From NCBI RefSeq assembly GCF_013705725.1, contig NZ_CP055481.1, positions 4,092,001 to 4,156,000 on the forward strand: 64,000 nt of DNA. The letters are read 5' to 3'. The position numbers were made by a program, and so were the translations under genes. Shown here in pieces: positions 20,891 through 30,113 of this stretch. This stretch comes from Klebsiella sp. RHBSTW-00484 (GTDB lineage Bacteria; Pseudomonadota; Gammaproteobacteria; Enterobacterales; Enterobacteriaceae). Position 1 is the first letter of the stretch. Each line of letters starts with the position of its first letter. The notes below the pieces were generated by a model. That model was not told where the DNA came from. It saw only the letters and a program-made list of their open reading frames with translations, and did not search any database.

Positions 20891-21445
20891 ATGAATAACG
20901 ACAAACCAGACTTCTTTTATAATCATTACGATCTTTGGATTAACAATAACCTTCTCCGTCAGGGTTTACAGCTTATTCTTGATTCACTATCACCGGGCTG
21001 TTTTCATGGAAAATACGTTTTCTTCACCAGCGACAACTATTATTCTGTGTTAAATCATAAGTATGACCAACGGAGGGTTCGCTTTGTTCTGCTTACGGAT
21101 GGTAATGACTTAAACTTCTTAAGTGAAATTCCAATGTTCAGAATCTCCGCGCGCTCCACGCCAGCTGAAATAAAATCGTTTATTCTCCGACCAACGCTGT
21201 ATGGTAAAAAACCGGATGGCGAATCCGAGGGTATTATTCTTACCAGTCGTGAGAAAGCGGTTATCCGATTAATGAATGATGGTGAAGCGATGGTTAATAT
21301 CGGAAAGTCACTGAACTTGCATATTAAAACGATTTATCAAATCCGTCTGACGTTGATTAAAAAATTAGGCTGCTCCGGGCGTACAGATTTTTTTAACATT
21401 AGCCGTAGCGAAACGTTCAAAGCCTGGTCACAGCTCAATTCTTAA
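20891..21445 (+). CDS. LuxR-family transcription regulator
   Basis: A 184-residue protein with a C-terminal LuxR/GerE helix-turn-helix (about 119-175): ILTSREKAVIRLMNDGEAM, then IGKSLNLHIKTIYQIRLTLIKK split over two helices. The N-terminal 115 residues have no receiver signature and look like the RcsA/BglJ/capsule-type small LuxR group. Strong ribosome site CGGAGGA at 20880. Target genes are unknown; the adjacent biofilm/blue-light genes are candidates. More AT-rich than the neighbouring core genes. Confidence 0.75.
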   Translation: MNNDKPDFFYNHYDLWINNNLLRQGLQLILDSLSPGCFHGKYVFFTSDNYYSVLNHKYDQRRVRFVLLTDGNDLNFLSEIPMFRISARSTPAEIKSFILRPTLYGKKPDGESEGIILTSREKAVIRLMNDGEAMVNIGKSLNLHIKTIYQIRLTLIKKLGCSGRTDFFNISRSETFKAWSQLNS

Positions 21446-21499
21446 TATTTTATCGTTAGGCCGAGTTAAAATATCTAAAAAAGAAAAAGCGGCGGAATA

Positions 21500-21626
21500 T
21501 ATACCCAAAATAATTCGAGTTGCTTAAAGGCGGCAAGGGCGTAAGTCCCCAGGAGCATAGATAACTATGTGACTGGGGTGAGCGCGCGTAGCCAACACAT
21601 AAGCAACTTGAAGTATGACGGGTATA
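21500..21626. repeat. ERIC element (127 bp)
   Basis: Full-length enterobacterial repetitive intergenic consensus: ends TATACCC and GGGTATA are inverted, it contains GTGACTGGGGTGAGCG and the complementary CCCCAGGAGC arm, and it is exactly 127 bases. It lies between the convergent LuxR gene and bluR. Confidence 0.92.
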
Positions 21627-21667
21627 AAAACAAAACGCATGTTCCGCTGCTGGCTTCAATTCCCCAC

Positions 21668-22399
21668 TTAATCCCCATGAAACTCGATAGTAAACCCCTG
21701 ACTTTGCCAGTGGCTGAGTAATTCCGCCTGCAAAGGAGATAACGCACGGCCGGTCCAGACAAAAATGTGCTGTCCAGGGAACAGTTCCGGGCGAGGAGAA
21801 TCAAGCGGTTCAGCCAGAACGTTAACATGCCAGGCACGCTGCGACAGCCGCCACGCTTCTAGCCAGAGCCGGGTACGGTCTTCATTACCCCAGCCAACCA
21901 ACAACGTCTCTTTACCGACTTTTTTACGCGATTCGGCAAGGAACGACGCCACGCTATCGATTAAAATTCCATCCAGCATGCTGCTAATGGCCAGCGACGT
22001 GTTTTGATCAAGATTTAATTTCTGCCGCACGGGCACCAAAAGCTGGTCTATAAGACTATCCACGGGATATTCGTGGCTAAGAGACATAATTCTGGCGCGT
22101 AATTTCGAGGGCTGTACAACTCGCAGAAGAGTCATCATCTCGTCCTGGAGTAAAACTGAACCATCGTGCGCCGCAGGTTGATGACCTTCCAGTAACGCCT
22201 TGACCTTACCGACAGAGACTCCACGTTCAATCCAGCGCTTGATCTCCTCAATACGCTGAACGTCTTCATCGTCAAACTGACGGTGCCCCCCCTCGCTTCT
22301 CTGCGGTTTCAGCAAGCCGTATCTTCGCTGCCATGCACGCAAAGTAACGGGGTTAATTCCGCAACGTTCGGCAACTTCACCGATACTGTAATAAGCCAT
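21668..22399 (-). CDS. bluR: MerR-like repressor of the blue-light regulon
   Basis: BluR (YcgE): N-terminal MerR helix-turn-helix [19 protein letters not shown] and wing [12 protein letters not shown], then a B12-binding-like C-terminal domain. In E. coli, blue-light-excited BluF binds BluR and lifts it from the ycgZ-ymgAB promoter. The ATG at 22399 (MAYYSIGE) gives 243 residues as in E. coli; the longer frame from 22462 would run into the operator. Confidence 0.93.
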   Translation of the reverse strand: MAYYSIGEVAERCGINPVTLRAWQRRYGLLKPQRSEGGHRQFDDEDVQRIEEIKRWIERGVSVGKVKALLEGHQPAAHDGSVLLQDEMMTLLRVVQPSKLRARIMSLSHEYPVDSLIDQLLVPVRQKLNLDQNTSLAISSMLDGILIDSVASFLAESRKKVGKETLLVGWGNEDRTRLWLEAWRLSQRAWHVNVLAEPLDSPRPELFPGQHIFVWTGRALSPLQAELLSHWQSQGFTIEFHGD

Positions 22400-22453
22400 T
22401 AGCGCCCTCGTAACATGCCATACTTTCCTGGCTAAATTAACGAATTTAGCCAG

Positions 22454-22481
22454 ACTGTACAATTAACTTTTCTTGTACAGT
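22454..22481. promoter_or_regulatory. Inverted repeat, probable BluR operator
   Basis: ACTGTACAA (22454-22462) and TTGTACAGT (22473-22481) are perfect inverted repeats with a 10-base spacer, 55 bases upstream of bluR. The same TTGTACA word occurs near ycgZ and near the YmgC-like gene. Autoregulation by BluR is inferred. Confidence 0.6.
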
Positions 22482-22573
22482 TAAAATATAACAGGTTGGA
22501 CGCCAATATGTAGGTCAAAAAGGGAGTATGAATGATTTATCTGGCGTTTTCAGACTATGGGTACCAGCAAATT

Positions 22574-23797
22574 TTAAAGAATTTCCCAGGATGATTTTTT
22601 TTCGGGCCATGCGACCGCAGGAATTCCGCCCAAACACGGACTGGCAAATAAATTACCCTGAAAATGCGCGATCCCCGCCGACTCGAGCCACATCCACTCT
22701 TCCGGCCGCTCGATTCCTACCGCCGAGACGGCAATTTCCAGCGAGTTACAGCATTTAATAATGGCCTGCACTATAGCCTGCCTTGGCCCGTGCTTATGGA
22801 TATCTTTGACCAGTTGACGATTGATCTTTATGCGATCCGGCTGAAACTGAGCCAGTAACAAAAGTCCGGCATAGCCGGCACCAAAGTGATCGATAGCGAC
22901 GCGAATACCCGCGGACTTGAGCTTACGAATAGAATCAGTGAATTCATCAATACGTGAGATAGCTTCACTCTCGGTGAACTCAACAATAATCTGCTCTGAA
23001 ATCAAACCATTCGCCTTGATTTCATCTAAAAGAAACTCAACAGCGCCGGGAACATTCACCAAAGTCATTGGTAAGAGATTAATAGACAACGTGCATCCAC
23101 GCAGACGCAGACGTCCCGCCATGGCAAACGCCACCCGCTTACTGTGGAGGTCCGCCTTATAAATATCCTCTCGCGAGAGTCCATCAAAATAAACCTCAGG
23201 CGATCCACCGCAGGCGGTACGCAGCAACGCCTCAACGGAAACAATTTCTTTAGCAAACGGGTCAATCACTGGCTGAAAAGCGAAGCTGCACTCGGCCTGT
23301 GCGAACGGGACTTCAGGATAAAAAGCTGTGCTATCCGTTACAAAATCCCAGCTTTCCGGCGCGGGAATTTCGTAATAATTATCCTTTTCCGTCGCTTCCA
23401 CGAAGGTACGAAAAAAGTGGAGAGCCCGGTCATCGTAAGTTAGCTGATATTTTGTGGTCCCTTTATCCAACACCATTTGCAGAACTTCATCGCGGTCATA
23501 CTCTCGTAAATCAAAGAGTTCCATACCAATATTGCCAAATCTACGCGTCGGACCATGATCGCTAAGCAGTTCAACAAGATTATGGTGGCGCGAGTCCCCA
23601 CAGATATGACGATAAATTTCCAGAACCTTCTCTTCAGGTCCTTCTAATAGCTGAAAAAAATGGGTGCCATTAAAAAGTAAAATCCCGGACACGTCCATCT
23701 GGCTATTTTTTACATTTGCTTCAGCAACCATGCTTTCGAGCGATTTAACTGACACGTTGTCGCAGATATGACTGCGATAAATGATGGTAGTGAGCAT
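22574..23797 (-). CDS. bluF: BLUF-EAL blue-light photoreceptor
   Basis: FAD-binding BLUF domain (about 1-95; starts MLTTIIYRSH, with the conserved Tyr at 7, and SGILLFNGTHFFQLLEG) joined to an EAL domain (about 165-400). The EAL domain is only partly conserved: VEALLRT and IVEFTESE are intact, but the metal pair DDFG is DHFG and the later AEGVE motif is AVGIE. It therefore resembles E. coli BluF, which has lost c-di-GMP hydrolysis and acts by binding BluR, rather than the active Klebsiella BlrP1. 407 residues, divergent from ycgZ and upstream of bluR on the same strand. Confidence 0.93.
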   Translation of the reverse strand: MLTTIIYRSHICDNVSVKSLESMVAEANVKNSQMDVSGILLFNGTHFFQLLEGPEEKVLEIYRHICGDSRHHNLVELLSDHGPTRRFGNIGMELFDLREYDRDEVLQMVLDKGTTKYQLTYDDRALHFFRTFVEATEKDNYYEIPAPESWDFVTDSTAFYPEVPFAQAECSFAFQPVIDPFAKEIVSVEALLRTACGGSPEVYFDGLSREDIYKADLHSKRVAFAMAGRLRLRGCTLSINLLPMTLVNVPGAVEFLLDEIKANGLISEQIIVEFTESEAISRIDEFTDSIRKLKSAGIRVAIDHFGAGYAGLLLLAQFQPDRIKINRQLVKDIHKHGPRQAIVQAIIKCCNSLEIAVSAVGIERPEEWMWLESAGIAHFQGNLFASPCLGGIPAVAWPEKKSSWEIL

Positions 23798-24130
23798 GAT
23801 ATTTCCGACAGAAGAGATATAGATGTTGAGATATCACAGTAGCAGATCCGATGTCCTGCGTCCTGTAAAAAAGACAAATATATTAACAAATATTTCACAT
23901 CAAACCGTTCTTTTGATTGACCTTCTTCTCCAGCCAACACCTGTACAGAATGCACATCCCCCAGATAGTACACACTCTGTTGAGGAAAGATTAAAAAAAC
24001 ATATAAATCAATTAGTTACATCAAAAAACAAAAAACTAACATTTTTATTTCATTTTTTTATGTACAAGTTATCAATCATTGTATAACTTTAATGGCAACT
24101 TAACTGATGATTGAACTGACAGGAGCACAT
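23798..24130. promoter_or_regulatory. bluF-ycgZ divergent promoter region
   Basis: AT-rich, no gene seen. TGTACAA (24061-24067) and TTGTATA (24079-24085) form an imperfect inverted repeat about 50 bases upstream of ycgZ, resembling the bluR-upstream repeat and so a likely BluR operator. CTGTACAG is also present near 23941. Confidence 0.5.
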
Positions 24131-24376
24131 ATGCAGCAGAACAGTTATATTCCTGACACAGCTAGCGCTATTGCCCATTATTTCAATAAAGCCTCTTTGC
24201 CTTCACAGCAGGAAACGCTGGGACAAATCGTGATGGATATCCTTTATGAAGGCCGAAATCTGAATCGTAAATCTCTGTGTACCAAGTTACTGAGTCGCCT
24301 TGAAGTTGCTTCTCAACCTGAAGAAGAGAACCACTATCAAACGTTAATCGGTTTGCTCTTTGAGCGACAAGATTAA
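24131..24376 (+). CDS. ycgZ: YcgZ small regulatory connector
   Basis: 81-residue small protein with GQIVMDILYEGRNLNRKSLC and LIGLLFE, clear YcgZ features. In E. coli it is induced by blue light and cold through BluF-BluR and acts with YmgA/AriR on the Rcs phosphorelay to favour colanic acid and reduce curli. Start at ATG 24131 behind AGGAG; the upstream in-frame start at 24107 lacks a ribosome site. Confidence 0.88.
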   Translation: MQQNSYIPDTASAIAHYFNKASLPSQQETLGQIVMDILYEGRNLNRKSLCTKLLSRLEVASQPEEENHYQTLIGLLFERQD

Positions 24377-24482
24377 GCGTGCCAGCAGTAATCTGGTGAA
24401 TTAAGTCGACACTGAAGAGTCTGATTTCACGGATGATGCCAATACTTAATCAGAGCATCGACTTCAAACCAAATCTCCAGTC

Positions 24483-24818
24483 ATGGAGACGACGGTAATC
24501 AGAGATACAGTTATGAATAGTGGTGAGATTGAACACTTAGCAGATGTACTGATTGGAGAGGCTGTCCTCTCTCTACTCAAAAACAAGGGGCCGATCAATA
24601 CTCAGGCTCTGGTAAATAAACTCCAGTCGATGCGGGTCGGTGAAACGGATAAAAAACGGCGAGATACAATTGGGCATATTATTGATGAAATCAATAATAT
24701 GGTAGCTCTTCGAGGTAAGAAAAAGTTTCTGGGTACTTCAGGTGCGAAAAATTATTGGGATGACCCAAATGCTTTATTGGGTTCATCTTCGCAATCTGGT
24801 ACAGGTAAAATGCACTGA
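24483..24818 (+). CDS. YmgA-like small protein
   Basis: 111 residues (or 101 if ATG 24513 is used). Shares with E. coli YmgA the pattern of a helical core with GEAVLSLLKNKGPINTQALV and RRDTIGHIIDEI; longer at the C-terminus (GSSSQSGTGKMH). Position between ycgZ and ariR supports the assignment. A connector protein for the Rcs system by analogy. Confidence 0.7.
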   Translation: METTVIRDTVMNSGEIEHLADVLIGEAVLSLLKNKGPINTQALVNKLQSMRVGETDKKRRDTIGHIIDEINNMVALRGKKKFLGTSGAKNYWDDPNALLGSSSQSGTGKMH

Positions 24819-24857
24819 CCATTAATGGTCGATTCTTTAATTAACAAAGTTGAGAAT

Positions 24858-25139
24858 ATGATGAGACAGACTATGCATCAGCAATCAGATATCTACGCAG
24901 GCCTGAACGATACCGCACTCTCTGAATATTTCCGCAATGCAGGCGACAGGCTGATCGATGAATCTGCAGTGATGTCCCTGGCCATTAGTAGTATCCTTGC
25001 CACTGAAGGGCATCTCAGTAATAAGGCTATTATATTCTGGTTAATTAATGCCCTTGAGACGACCAGCGATGTGGTGACTGCAGATGTTATCCGTAAGACG
25101 CTGGAAATCGTCGTGAGTTATACCATGGATGATATCTAA
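24858..25139 (+). CDS. ariR: Biofilm regulator AriR/YmgB family
   Basis: Contains ALSEYFRNAGDRLIDESAV and LETTSDVVTADVIRKTLEIV, strongly like E. coli AriR (YmgB), a small dimeric protein tied to biofilm, acid resistance and Rcs. The start is uncertain: ATG 24825 opens the frame, 24858 has a weak TTGAGA site, and 24873 would give 88 residues like E. coli. Last gene of ycgZ-ymgA-ariR. Confidence 0.85.
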   Translation: MMRQTMHQQSDIYAGLNDTALSEYFRNAGDRLIDESAVMSLAISSILATEGHLSNKAIIFWLINALETTSDVVTADVIRKTLEIVVSYTMDDI

Positions 25140-25371
25140 GATAGCGACAAGAATTAATGAAACAAGGAAGTCCGCTATTGTTAATAGGTAGAATAACGGT
25201 TAAACAGGACCTGAGGATAGAAACAAAACCCGCCTGTAGTATAATTCCGCCTAAAATTCGGCTCCTGTTGCCAGATATAAAATCCACAACAGGAGACGGA
25301 TATTAAATAAATATATGCAATATTTAATCAGCCTTTTTATAAGACTGAATATAAAAACACATTACCACGCG

Positions 25372-26841
25372 CTAAAGCACCGCAGCCAGACGCCTGACTC
25401 CATCGACCAGGACCTCCGGCGGATGGTTGGCAAAACCGAGTAAAATCCCCTCTCTCGCCATCGGCCGCTGACAGTATCGCTCAAAGGTCTGTACACCTAA
25501 GCCTATACGACGAGCCTTGTCTTCCACCTCTTTGGCTTTTATGCCATTCAGCAGCCAGCAGACTAAATGAACGCCCGAATCCGTCGGATGAACCGCCATG
25601 CGTCCAGGAAAATAGTGCTCAATCGCCGCCTCCAGCGCACTTTTGCGCTCAAAACAGGCTTTGCGGATACGACGAACATGGCTGGCGTAGTGCCCCTCAC
25701 TGATAAAACGCGCCAGAACCGCCTGTTCCAGATAGCCGCTACTAAGATCGGTATAATACTTGGTAATGGCAAACTGTTCGCGTAAATGCTCAGGCACCAC
25801 CAAAAAACCGAGGCGAAATTCCGGGTACATCATCTTAGAAAACGTCCCTGAATAGATAACCCGCTGGTGTTTATCTAACCCCTGCAAAGCCTGTAAAGAA
25901 CGGGCGGCGTAGCGAAATTCACTGTTGTAGTCATCTTCGAAAATCCAGGCCCTATGGGCTTCTGCCCATTCCAGTAAGGCAAGCCTTCTCGGCAGGCTGA
26001 GAGTTCCGCTGAGCGGAAACTGATGCGAGGGCGCGGTATAGACCAGTTTCGCCCCTGGGTAGTGCAATATTCCATCCTGAATATCCATGCCATCGCCATC
26101 AACACGAACGGGCCGGACGGAGACTCCTCTGGCGGCGAATGCACCGCGAGCGCCGTTGTATCCAGGGTCATCCAGCCAAACCTCATCACCCGGTACCAGC
26201 AATGCCTGAGTGGTGATCGTCAGCGCCTGTTGAATACCATTGACGATAATAATTTGATCTTCATGACAATTTACCCCACGAGTCGCCTGAATATAGTGAC
26301 TGATAGCTCGTCGCAACGGTAGATATCCGTAAGGCGTGGTGTGCATTCCCAGTTCACGATGCGACTGTCGCCAGACGCGCCCCAGCAATCGTCCCCATAA
26401 AGCGTGAGGAAAGAGATCGGTACAGCCGATACCCACCGCAAAAACCCGGTTCATCCCCCCACTCTCCTGGCTTTCGGACCAAGAGGGTATCAATGCCGAG
26501 ATATCGGGGTTGAGCTGCCCGATAGCAGATGTCGTCGCTTCAGGCGCCGCTGGTGAATAATGCTCGCTAATGAAGTTATCCGGGATATGTTGGCAGACAA
26601 ATGTGCCCGCGCCCTTGCGCGTCACCAGATACCCCTCATCCATCAGGCGATCGAAACCCGAGATAACCGAGTTCCTGGAGATCGCCATCATCTCAGCCAG
26701 CGCACGGCTTGAGGGGACTTTTGAACCCGCCGTCAAACGACCGTCAAGGATAGCGTTACGCAGGGCGTGATAAACCTGATCTTTGATGATCCCGCGTTGT
26801 AATAACAGGTCCTGAAACAGAGGTGCAACTGGTTTTGCCAT
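25372..26841 (-). CDS. MocR/PdxR-type GntR-aminotransferase regulator
   Basis: 489 residues: an N-terminal GntR winged helix (about 10-80, with SSRALAEMMAISRNSV) fused to a fold-type I aminotransferase domain with WLDDPGYNGARGAF, FEDDYNSEFRY and the PLP-lysine context SGTFSKMMYPEFRLGF. PLP-dependent MocR regulators often control a divergent gene; here that is the GNAT enzyme at 26978. An imperfect repeat (TAAAAGTG at 26865, CACTTTTTA at 26898) lies between them. Confidence 0.88.
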   Translation of the reverse strand: MAKPVAPLFQDLLLQRGIIKDQVYHALRNAILDGRLTAGSKVPSSRALAEMMAISRNSVISGFDRLMDEGYLVTRKGAGTFVCQHIPDNFISEHYSPAAPEATTSAIGQLNPDISALIPSWSESQESGGMNRVFAVGIGCTDLFPHALWGRLLGRVWRQSHRELGMHTTPYGYLPLRRAISHYIQATRGVNCHEDQIIIVNGIQQALTITTQALLVPGDEVWLDDPGYNGARGAFAARGVSVRPVRVDGDGMDIQDGILHYPGAKLVYTAPSHQFPLSGTLSLPRRLALLEWAEAHRAWIFEDDYNSEFRYAARSLQALQGLDKHQRVIYSGTFSKMMYPEFRLGFLVVPEHLREQFAITKYYTDLSSGYLEQAVLARFISEGHYASHVRRIRKACFERKSALEAAIEHYFPGRMAVHPTDSGVHLVCWLLNGIKAKEVEDKARRIGLGVQTFERYCQRPMAREGILLGFANHPPEVLVDGVRRLAAVL

Positions 26842-26977
26842 AGCTGTGAGGGATATCTTGAAGGTAAAAGTGGATCCTATAAATATATAGAAAGTGTCAC
26901 TTTTTAGGAACCATAAGAACTTCTAACATGGCGCTCAGTGAGGACAAAACTCCCATTTTTAAAAAATAAGGACCACC

Positions 26978-27433
26978 ATGAATTTATCTCAAATCACCAT
27001 CGAACCCGCAACCGAGAGCGACTTTGCCCAGTGGTTGCCACTGTGGAAAAGCTACCAGGTATTTTACCGCGTCGATATCCCGGAAGCAGTGACGCAATTG
27101 ACCTGGAGCCGTTTTTTAAATCCCATTGAACCGATGTTTTGCGCCGTAGCAAAGCATGAAGGAGCGATAGTTGGGCTGGTGCATTACCTGTTCCATCGCA
27201 CCACCTGGGCCGAAAGCGACTACTGCTATCTGGAAGACCTGTTCGTTAACCCAGAGGTTCGGGGCAAGCATATCGGCAAACAGTTGATTGAATATGTTCA
27301 GCAGCAGGCGCGTAAACGCCACGCTGCCAGCCTGTACTGGCACACCCATGAAACCAACCTTCGCGGCCAGCGTCTGTATAACTGGGTAGCGGATAAAAGC
27401 GGCATGATTGAGTATCGTATGCGGGTGAAATAA
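26978..27433 (+). CDS. GNAT-family N-acetyltransferase
   Basis: 151 residues with the acetyl-CoA site VNPEVRGKHIGKQLIEYV (motif A, R/Q-x-x-G-x-G/A-like) and the C-terminal QRLYNWV. Divergent from a MocR regulator, so probably controlled by it. Substrate cannot be read from sequence; small amine or amino acid acetylation is typical. Ribosome site AAGGACC before ATG 26978. Confidence 0.85.
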   Translation: MNLSQITIEPATESDFAQWLPLWKSYQVFYRVDIPEAVTQLTWSRFLNPIEPMFCAVAKHEGAIVGLVHYLFHRTTWAESDYCYLEDLFVNPEVRGKHIGKQLIEYVQQQARKRHAASLYWHTHETNLRGQRLYNWVADKSGMIEYRMRVK

Positions 27434-27452
27434 CCGTCTCCTCAAGCATAAA

Positions 27453-27476
27453 AAAACCTCGCCGCAGCGAGGTTTT
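27453..27476. terminator. Bidirectional terminator between GNAT gene and pgl
   Basis: AAAACCTCG and CGAGGTTTT arms with A and T runs on the two sides, between convergent genes. Confidence 0.8.
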
Positions 27477-27494
27477 CAGCCATAAGCAGCAGGC

Positions 27495-28490
27495 TTAGTA
27501 TGCGTTAACCACTACCCACATAGGACCCTGACCGACAGCATAGCGCCCTTTTTCTTGCAACAGGCCCTGCTCACCTTCGATTTCATACACCGCAACATGA
27601 TGCGATTTCTGACCAGCAGCAATCAGGTATTTGCCGCTGTGATCGAGGTTAAAGCCGCGCGGTTGTGCTTCGGTTGGCTGATAGCCTTCGATGGACAACA
27701 CGCTGCCGTCTTCGGAGACGCTGAAGATGGTGATAATGCTGGCGGTACGATCGCAGGCGTAGAGGTAACGACCATCCGGGGTGAGATGGATATCCGCCGC
27801 CCAGCGAACACCGGTGAAATCAGAAGGCATCATGTCCAGCGTCTGCACGCACTCGATTTTGCCGTACGGATCTTTCAGTTCCCAGACGTCAACAGAGCTA
27901 TTGAGTTCATTGACGCAGTAACCGTACTGCTGATTCGGATGGAACACCATATGACGCGGGCCCGCGCCTTCAACGGTGGTCACTTCAGCCGGTTCCTGCG
28001 CAGCGAGGAAACCGTCATCGCTCAGGGTAAACAGGCAGATACGATCCTGCTTCAGCGCCGGAACCCATAAGGTGCGGTTATCCGGGGAGATGTTTGCCGA
28101 GTGGCACCCTTCCAGACCTTCAATAACGCTCACCGTATCACCCGGCAGGCCATCGGTCAGCGGCGTGACGCTTACGCAGCCCGAATTATAAGAGGCGCTA
28201 AAGACAAAGCGTCCCTGATGATCGGTAGAAATATGCGTCGGGCTACCCGGCAGCGCGGCTTCGCCGGCAAAGGTCAGAGCGCCATTATCGGGGGCAATGC
28301 GGTAAGCCAGTACGCGAAACTCCGGACGCACGCCGACGTAGAGATACTCTTTGTTCGGGCTCACCACCATCGGCTGCACCTGACCTGGGGCGTCAACAAC
28401 CTGCACCAGCGTCAGTTTCCCCTCAACATCCAGATTCCAGACGTGGATCTGCTGGCTTTCCGGGCTGGCGGTATAAACGGTTTGTTTCAT
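27495..28490 (-). CDS. pgl: 6-phosphogluconolactonase
   Basis: Seven-bladed beta-propeller lactonase (YbhE type) of the oxidative pentose phosphate pathway. Start [18 protein letters not shown] at 28490 behind AAAGGAG; 331 residues as in E. coli. Motifs [11 protein letters not shown] and [10 protein letters not shown]. Divergent from ybhA, as in E. coli. Confidence 0.95.
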   Translation of the reverse strand: MKQTVYTASPESQQIHVWNLDVEGKLTLVQVVDAPGQVQPMVVSPNKEYLYVGVRPEFRVLAYRIAPDNGALTFAGEAALPGSPTHISTDHQGRFVFSASYNSGCVSVTPLTDGLPGDTVSVIEGLEGCHSANISPDNRTLWVPALKQDRICLFTLSDDGFLAAQEPAEVTTVEGAGPRHMVFHPNQQYGYCVNELNSSVDVWELKDPYGKIECVQTLDMMPSDFTGVRWAADIHLTPDGRYLYACDRTASIITIFSVSEDGSVLSIEGYQPTEAQPRGFNLDHSGKYLIAAGQKSHHVAVYEIEGEQGLLQEKGRYAVGQGPMWVVVNAY

Positions 28491-28707
28491 GAATACTCCT
28501 TTCCTCACTGCTCGTGGAAATTTCATTTTTCAGACTAACGATGCGCTGAAAAACACAATACGCTACATTGTTCAGGTTGCCTTGCAACAGCCAGAAGGAT
28601 CAAGTGTATCGACTCTTTTAGCGGTAGATGCTGAAAAGTTTGCCCGAATGGCACAGCGGTGTACCATCATAGCCTGCTCACTTTTCACCATTAACCGGAA
28701 ACAACAC

Positions 28708-28929
28708 ATGACCTCACGCGTGATTGCCCTGGATTTAGACGGCACCCTACTGACCGGAAAAAAAACAATCCTTCCCGCCTCGCTCGACGCACTGGCTCGC
28801 GCCAGAAACGCGGGATACCAGGTGATCGTCGTCACCGGCCGACATCACGTCGCTATCCATCCTTTTTATCAGGCACTGGCTCTGGATACACCTGCAATTT
28901 GTTGTAATGGCACTTATTTGAATGTGTAG
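28708..28929 (+). pseudogene. ybhA: Native ybhA, 5' fragment cut by the island
   Basis: Encodes the first 71 codons of the HAD-family sugar-phosphate (pyridoxal-phosphate) phosphatase YbhA: VIALDLDGTLLTG with the catalytic aspartates, VVTGRHHVAIHPFY, and ends at ICCNGTYL followed by island-derived NV and a stop. The rest of the gene is at 40492-41100, in the same frame across the joined attB. The fragment lacks the cap and the C-terminal metal-binding motif and cannot be active. Confidence 0.92.
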
Positions 28930-28947
28930 CGTCTATTACAACAAATT
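28896..28947. other. attL of the island
   Basis: Chromosome-island junction. AATTTGTTGTAAT (28896-28908, in ybhA) and ATTACAACAAATT (28935-28947, in the island) are perfect 13-base inverted repeats around the crossover TTG (28918-28920). The chromosomal arm is 10 bases from the TG, the island arm 14. Confidence 0.82.
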
Positions 28948-29044
28948 ATCAGGCACTTTCCCCATGATTAGGGACGGTTTTGAAGTATGAAGTAAGCAGT
29001 GTACTATCGGCCTAACTCCCAACTCAATCAAAGTGAAACATGAT

Positions 29045-29887
29045 ATGAACTATCAAGTAATCGCCCTTGATCTGGATGGCACACTTTTAACACCAGAAAA
29101 AATGATTCTCACAGAGTCATTAGTTGCCCTACAAAATGCCCGTAAGTCTGGGGCAAAAGTAGTGATCGTAACTGGACGGCATCATGTTGCTATTCATCCT
29201 TTTTATCAGGCATTAGCCCTTGATACACCAGCTATTTGTTGTAATGGTGCGTTATTGTACGATTACAACGGAAAAAAAGTTATTTCGGCTGATCCGTTAC
29301 AAGCAAACCAAGCTACACAGTTGGTTGACCTACTTGAACGTTATGATGTTCATAGCTTGATGTATGCCGATGATGCCATGTTTTATAAGGAACCTACGGG
29401 TCATATTATCCGTACTGAAAATTGGGCTAAATCATTACCTGAATCACAACGACCAGTGTTTAAGCAGGTAAGTTCGCTATGTGAAGCGGCACATGAAGTA
29501 GCCGGAATCTGGAAATTCGCCCTTACTGATACTGATACAGTTAAATTGCATAAATTCACTCAGATCGTAGAACGTGAACTTGGGCTTGCTTGTGAATGGT
29601 CATGGCATGACCAAGTTGATATAGCTCAATTGGGAAATAGTAAAGGTAAGCGATTAGCACAATGGGTTGAATCTCAGGGTTTATCAATGAACCAGGTTAT
29701 CGCTTTTGGGGATAACCACAATGATCTTAGCATGCTTAAAAGAGCTGGTCTGGGTGTAGCTATGGGTAACGCCGTAGATGAAGTCAAAGCCTGTGCTGAT
29801 CTGGTAATTAGCAATAATACCGGAACTGGAATTGCCGAGACAGTTAACAAGTACTTTGAATATGTTCCAGCACAAGAGACAGTGTAA
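29045..29887 (+). CDS. Island-borne full-length YbhA-like HAD phosphatase
   Basis: 280 residues from ATG 29045 (the track-style GTG start at 29033 is less likely). Complete HAD phosphatase: IALDLDGTLLT (motif I), VTGRHH, and motifs III/IV in NSKGKRLAQW and IAFGDNHNDLSMLKRAGLG. About two thirds of positions match native YbhA by eye, and the block VTGRHHVAIHPFYQALALD is identical, but codons are AT-rich and the C-terminus is longer (FEYVPAQETV). It begins 115 bases after the broken native gene, so it most likely replaces its function. No clear promoter or ribosome site was identified. Confidence 0.88.
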   Translation: MNYQVIALDLDGTLLTPEKMILTESLVALQNARKSGAKVVIVTGRHHVAIHPFYQALALDTPAICCNGALLYDYNGKKVISADPLQANQATQLVDLLERYDVHSLMYADDAMFYKEPTGHIIRTENWAKSLPESQRPVFKQVSSLCEAAHEVAGIWKFALTDTDTVKLHKFTQIVERELGLACEWSWHDQVDIAQLGNSKGKRLAQWVESQGLSMNQVIAFGDNHNDLSMLKRAGLGVAMGNAVDEVKACADLVISNNTGTGIAETVNKYFEYVPAQETV

Positions 29888-30113
29888 TAGGTGAGTGATT
29901 AGGACGGTATAGTTCAAAATTTGTGCCGTCATAATCCGCCATAACAAGTACGATCATTCCTTTTTCAACTGCTAAGCACTATTACTCACAAGTCCATAAC
30001 ATACGTGAAGCCCTTCAAATACCAGGATTTGTTGAGCGTTGATCGATTCGTAGAAGAGGTGTATATTACCTCAGGCTGTTCATCCAAACAGTACGCAAAG
30101 ATAAGGAAATGCA

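Noticed and set aside
23299..23565. Plus-strand frames over bluF
   Set aside because: Shadows of the bluF coding sequence.
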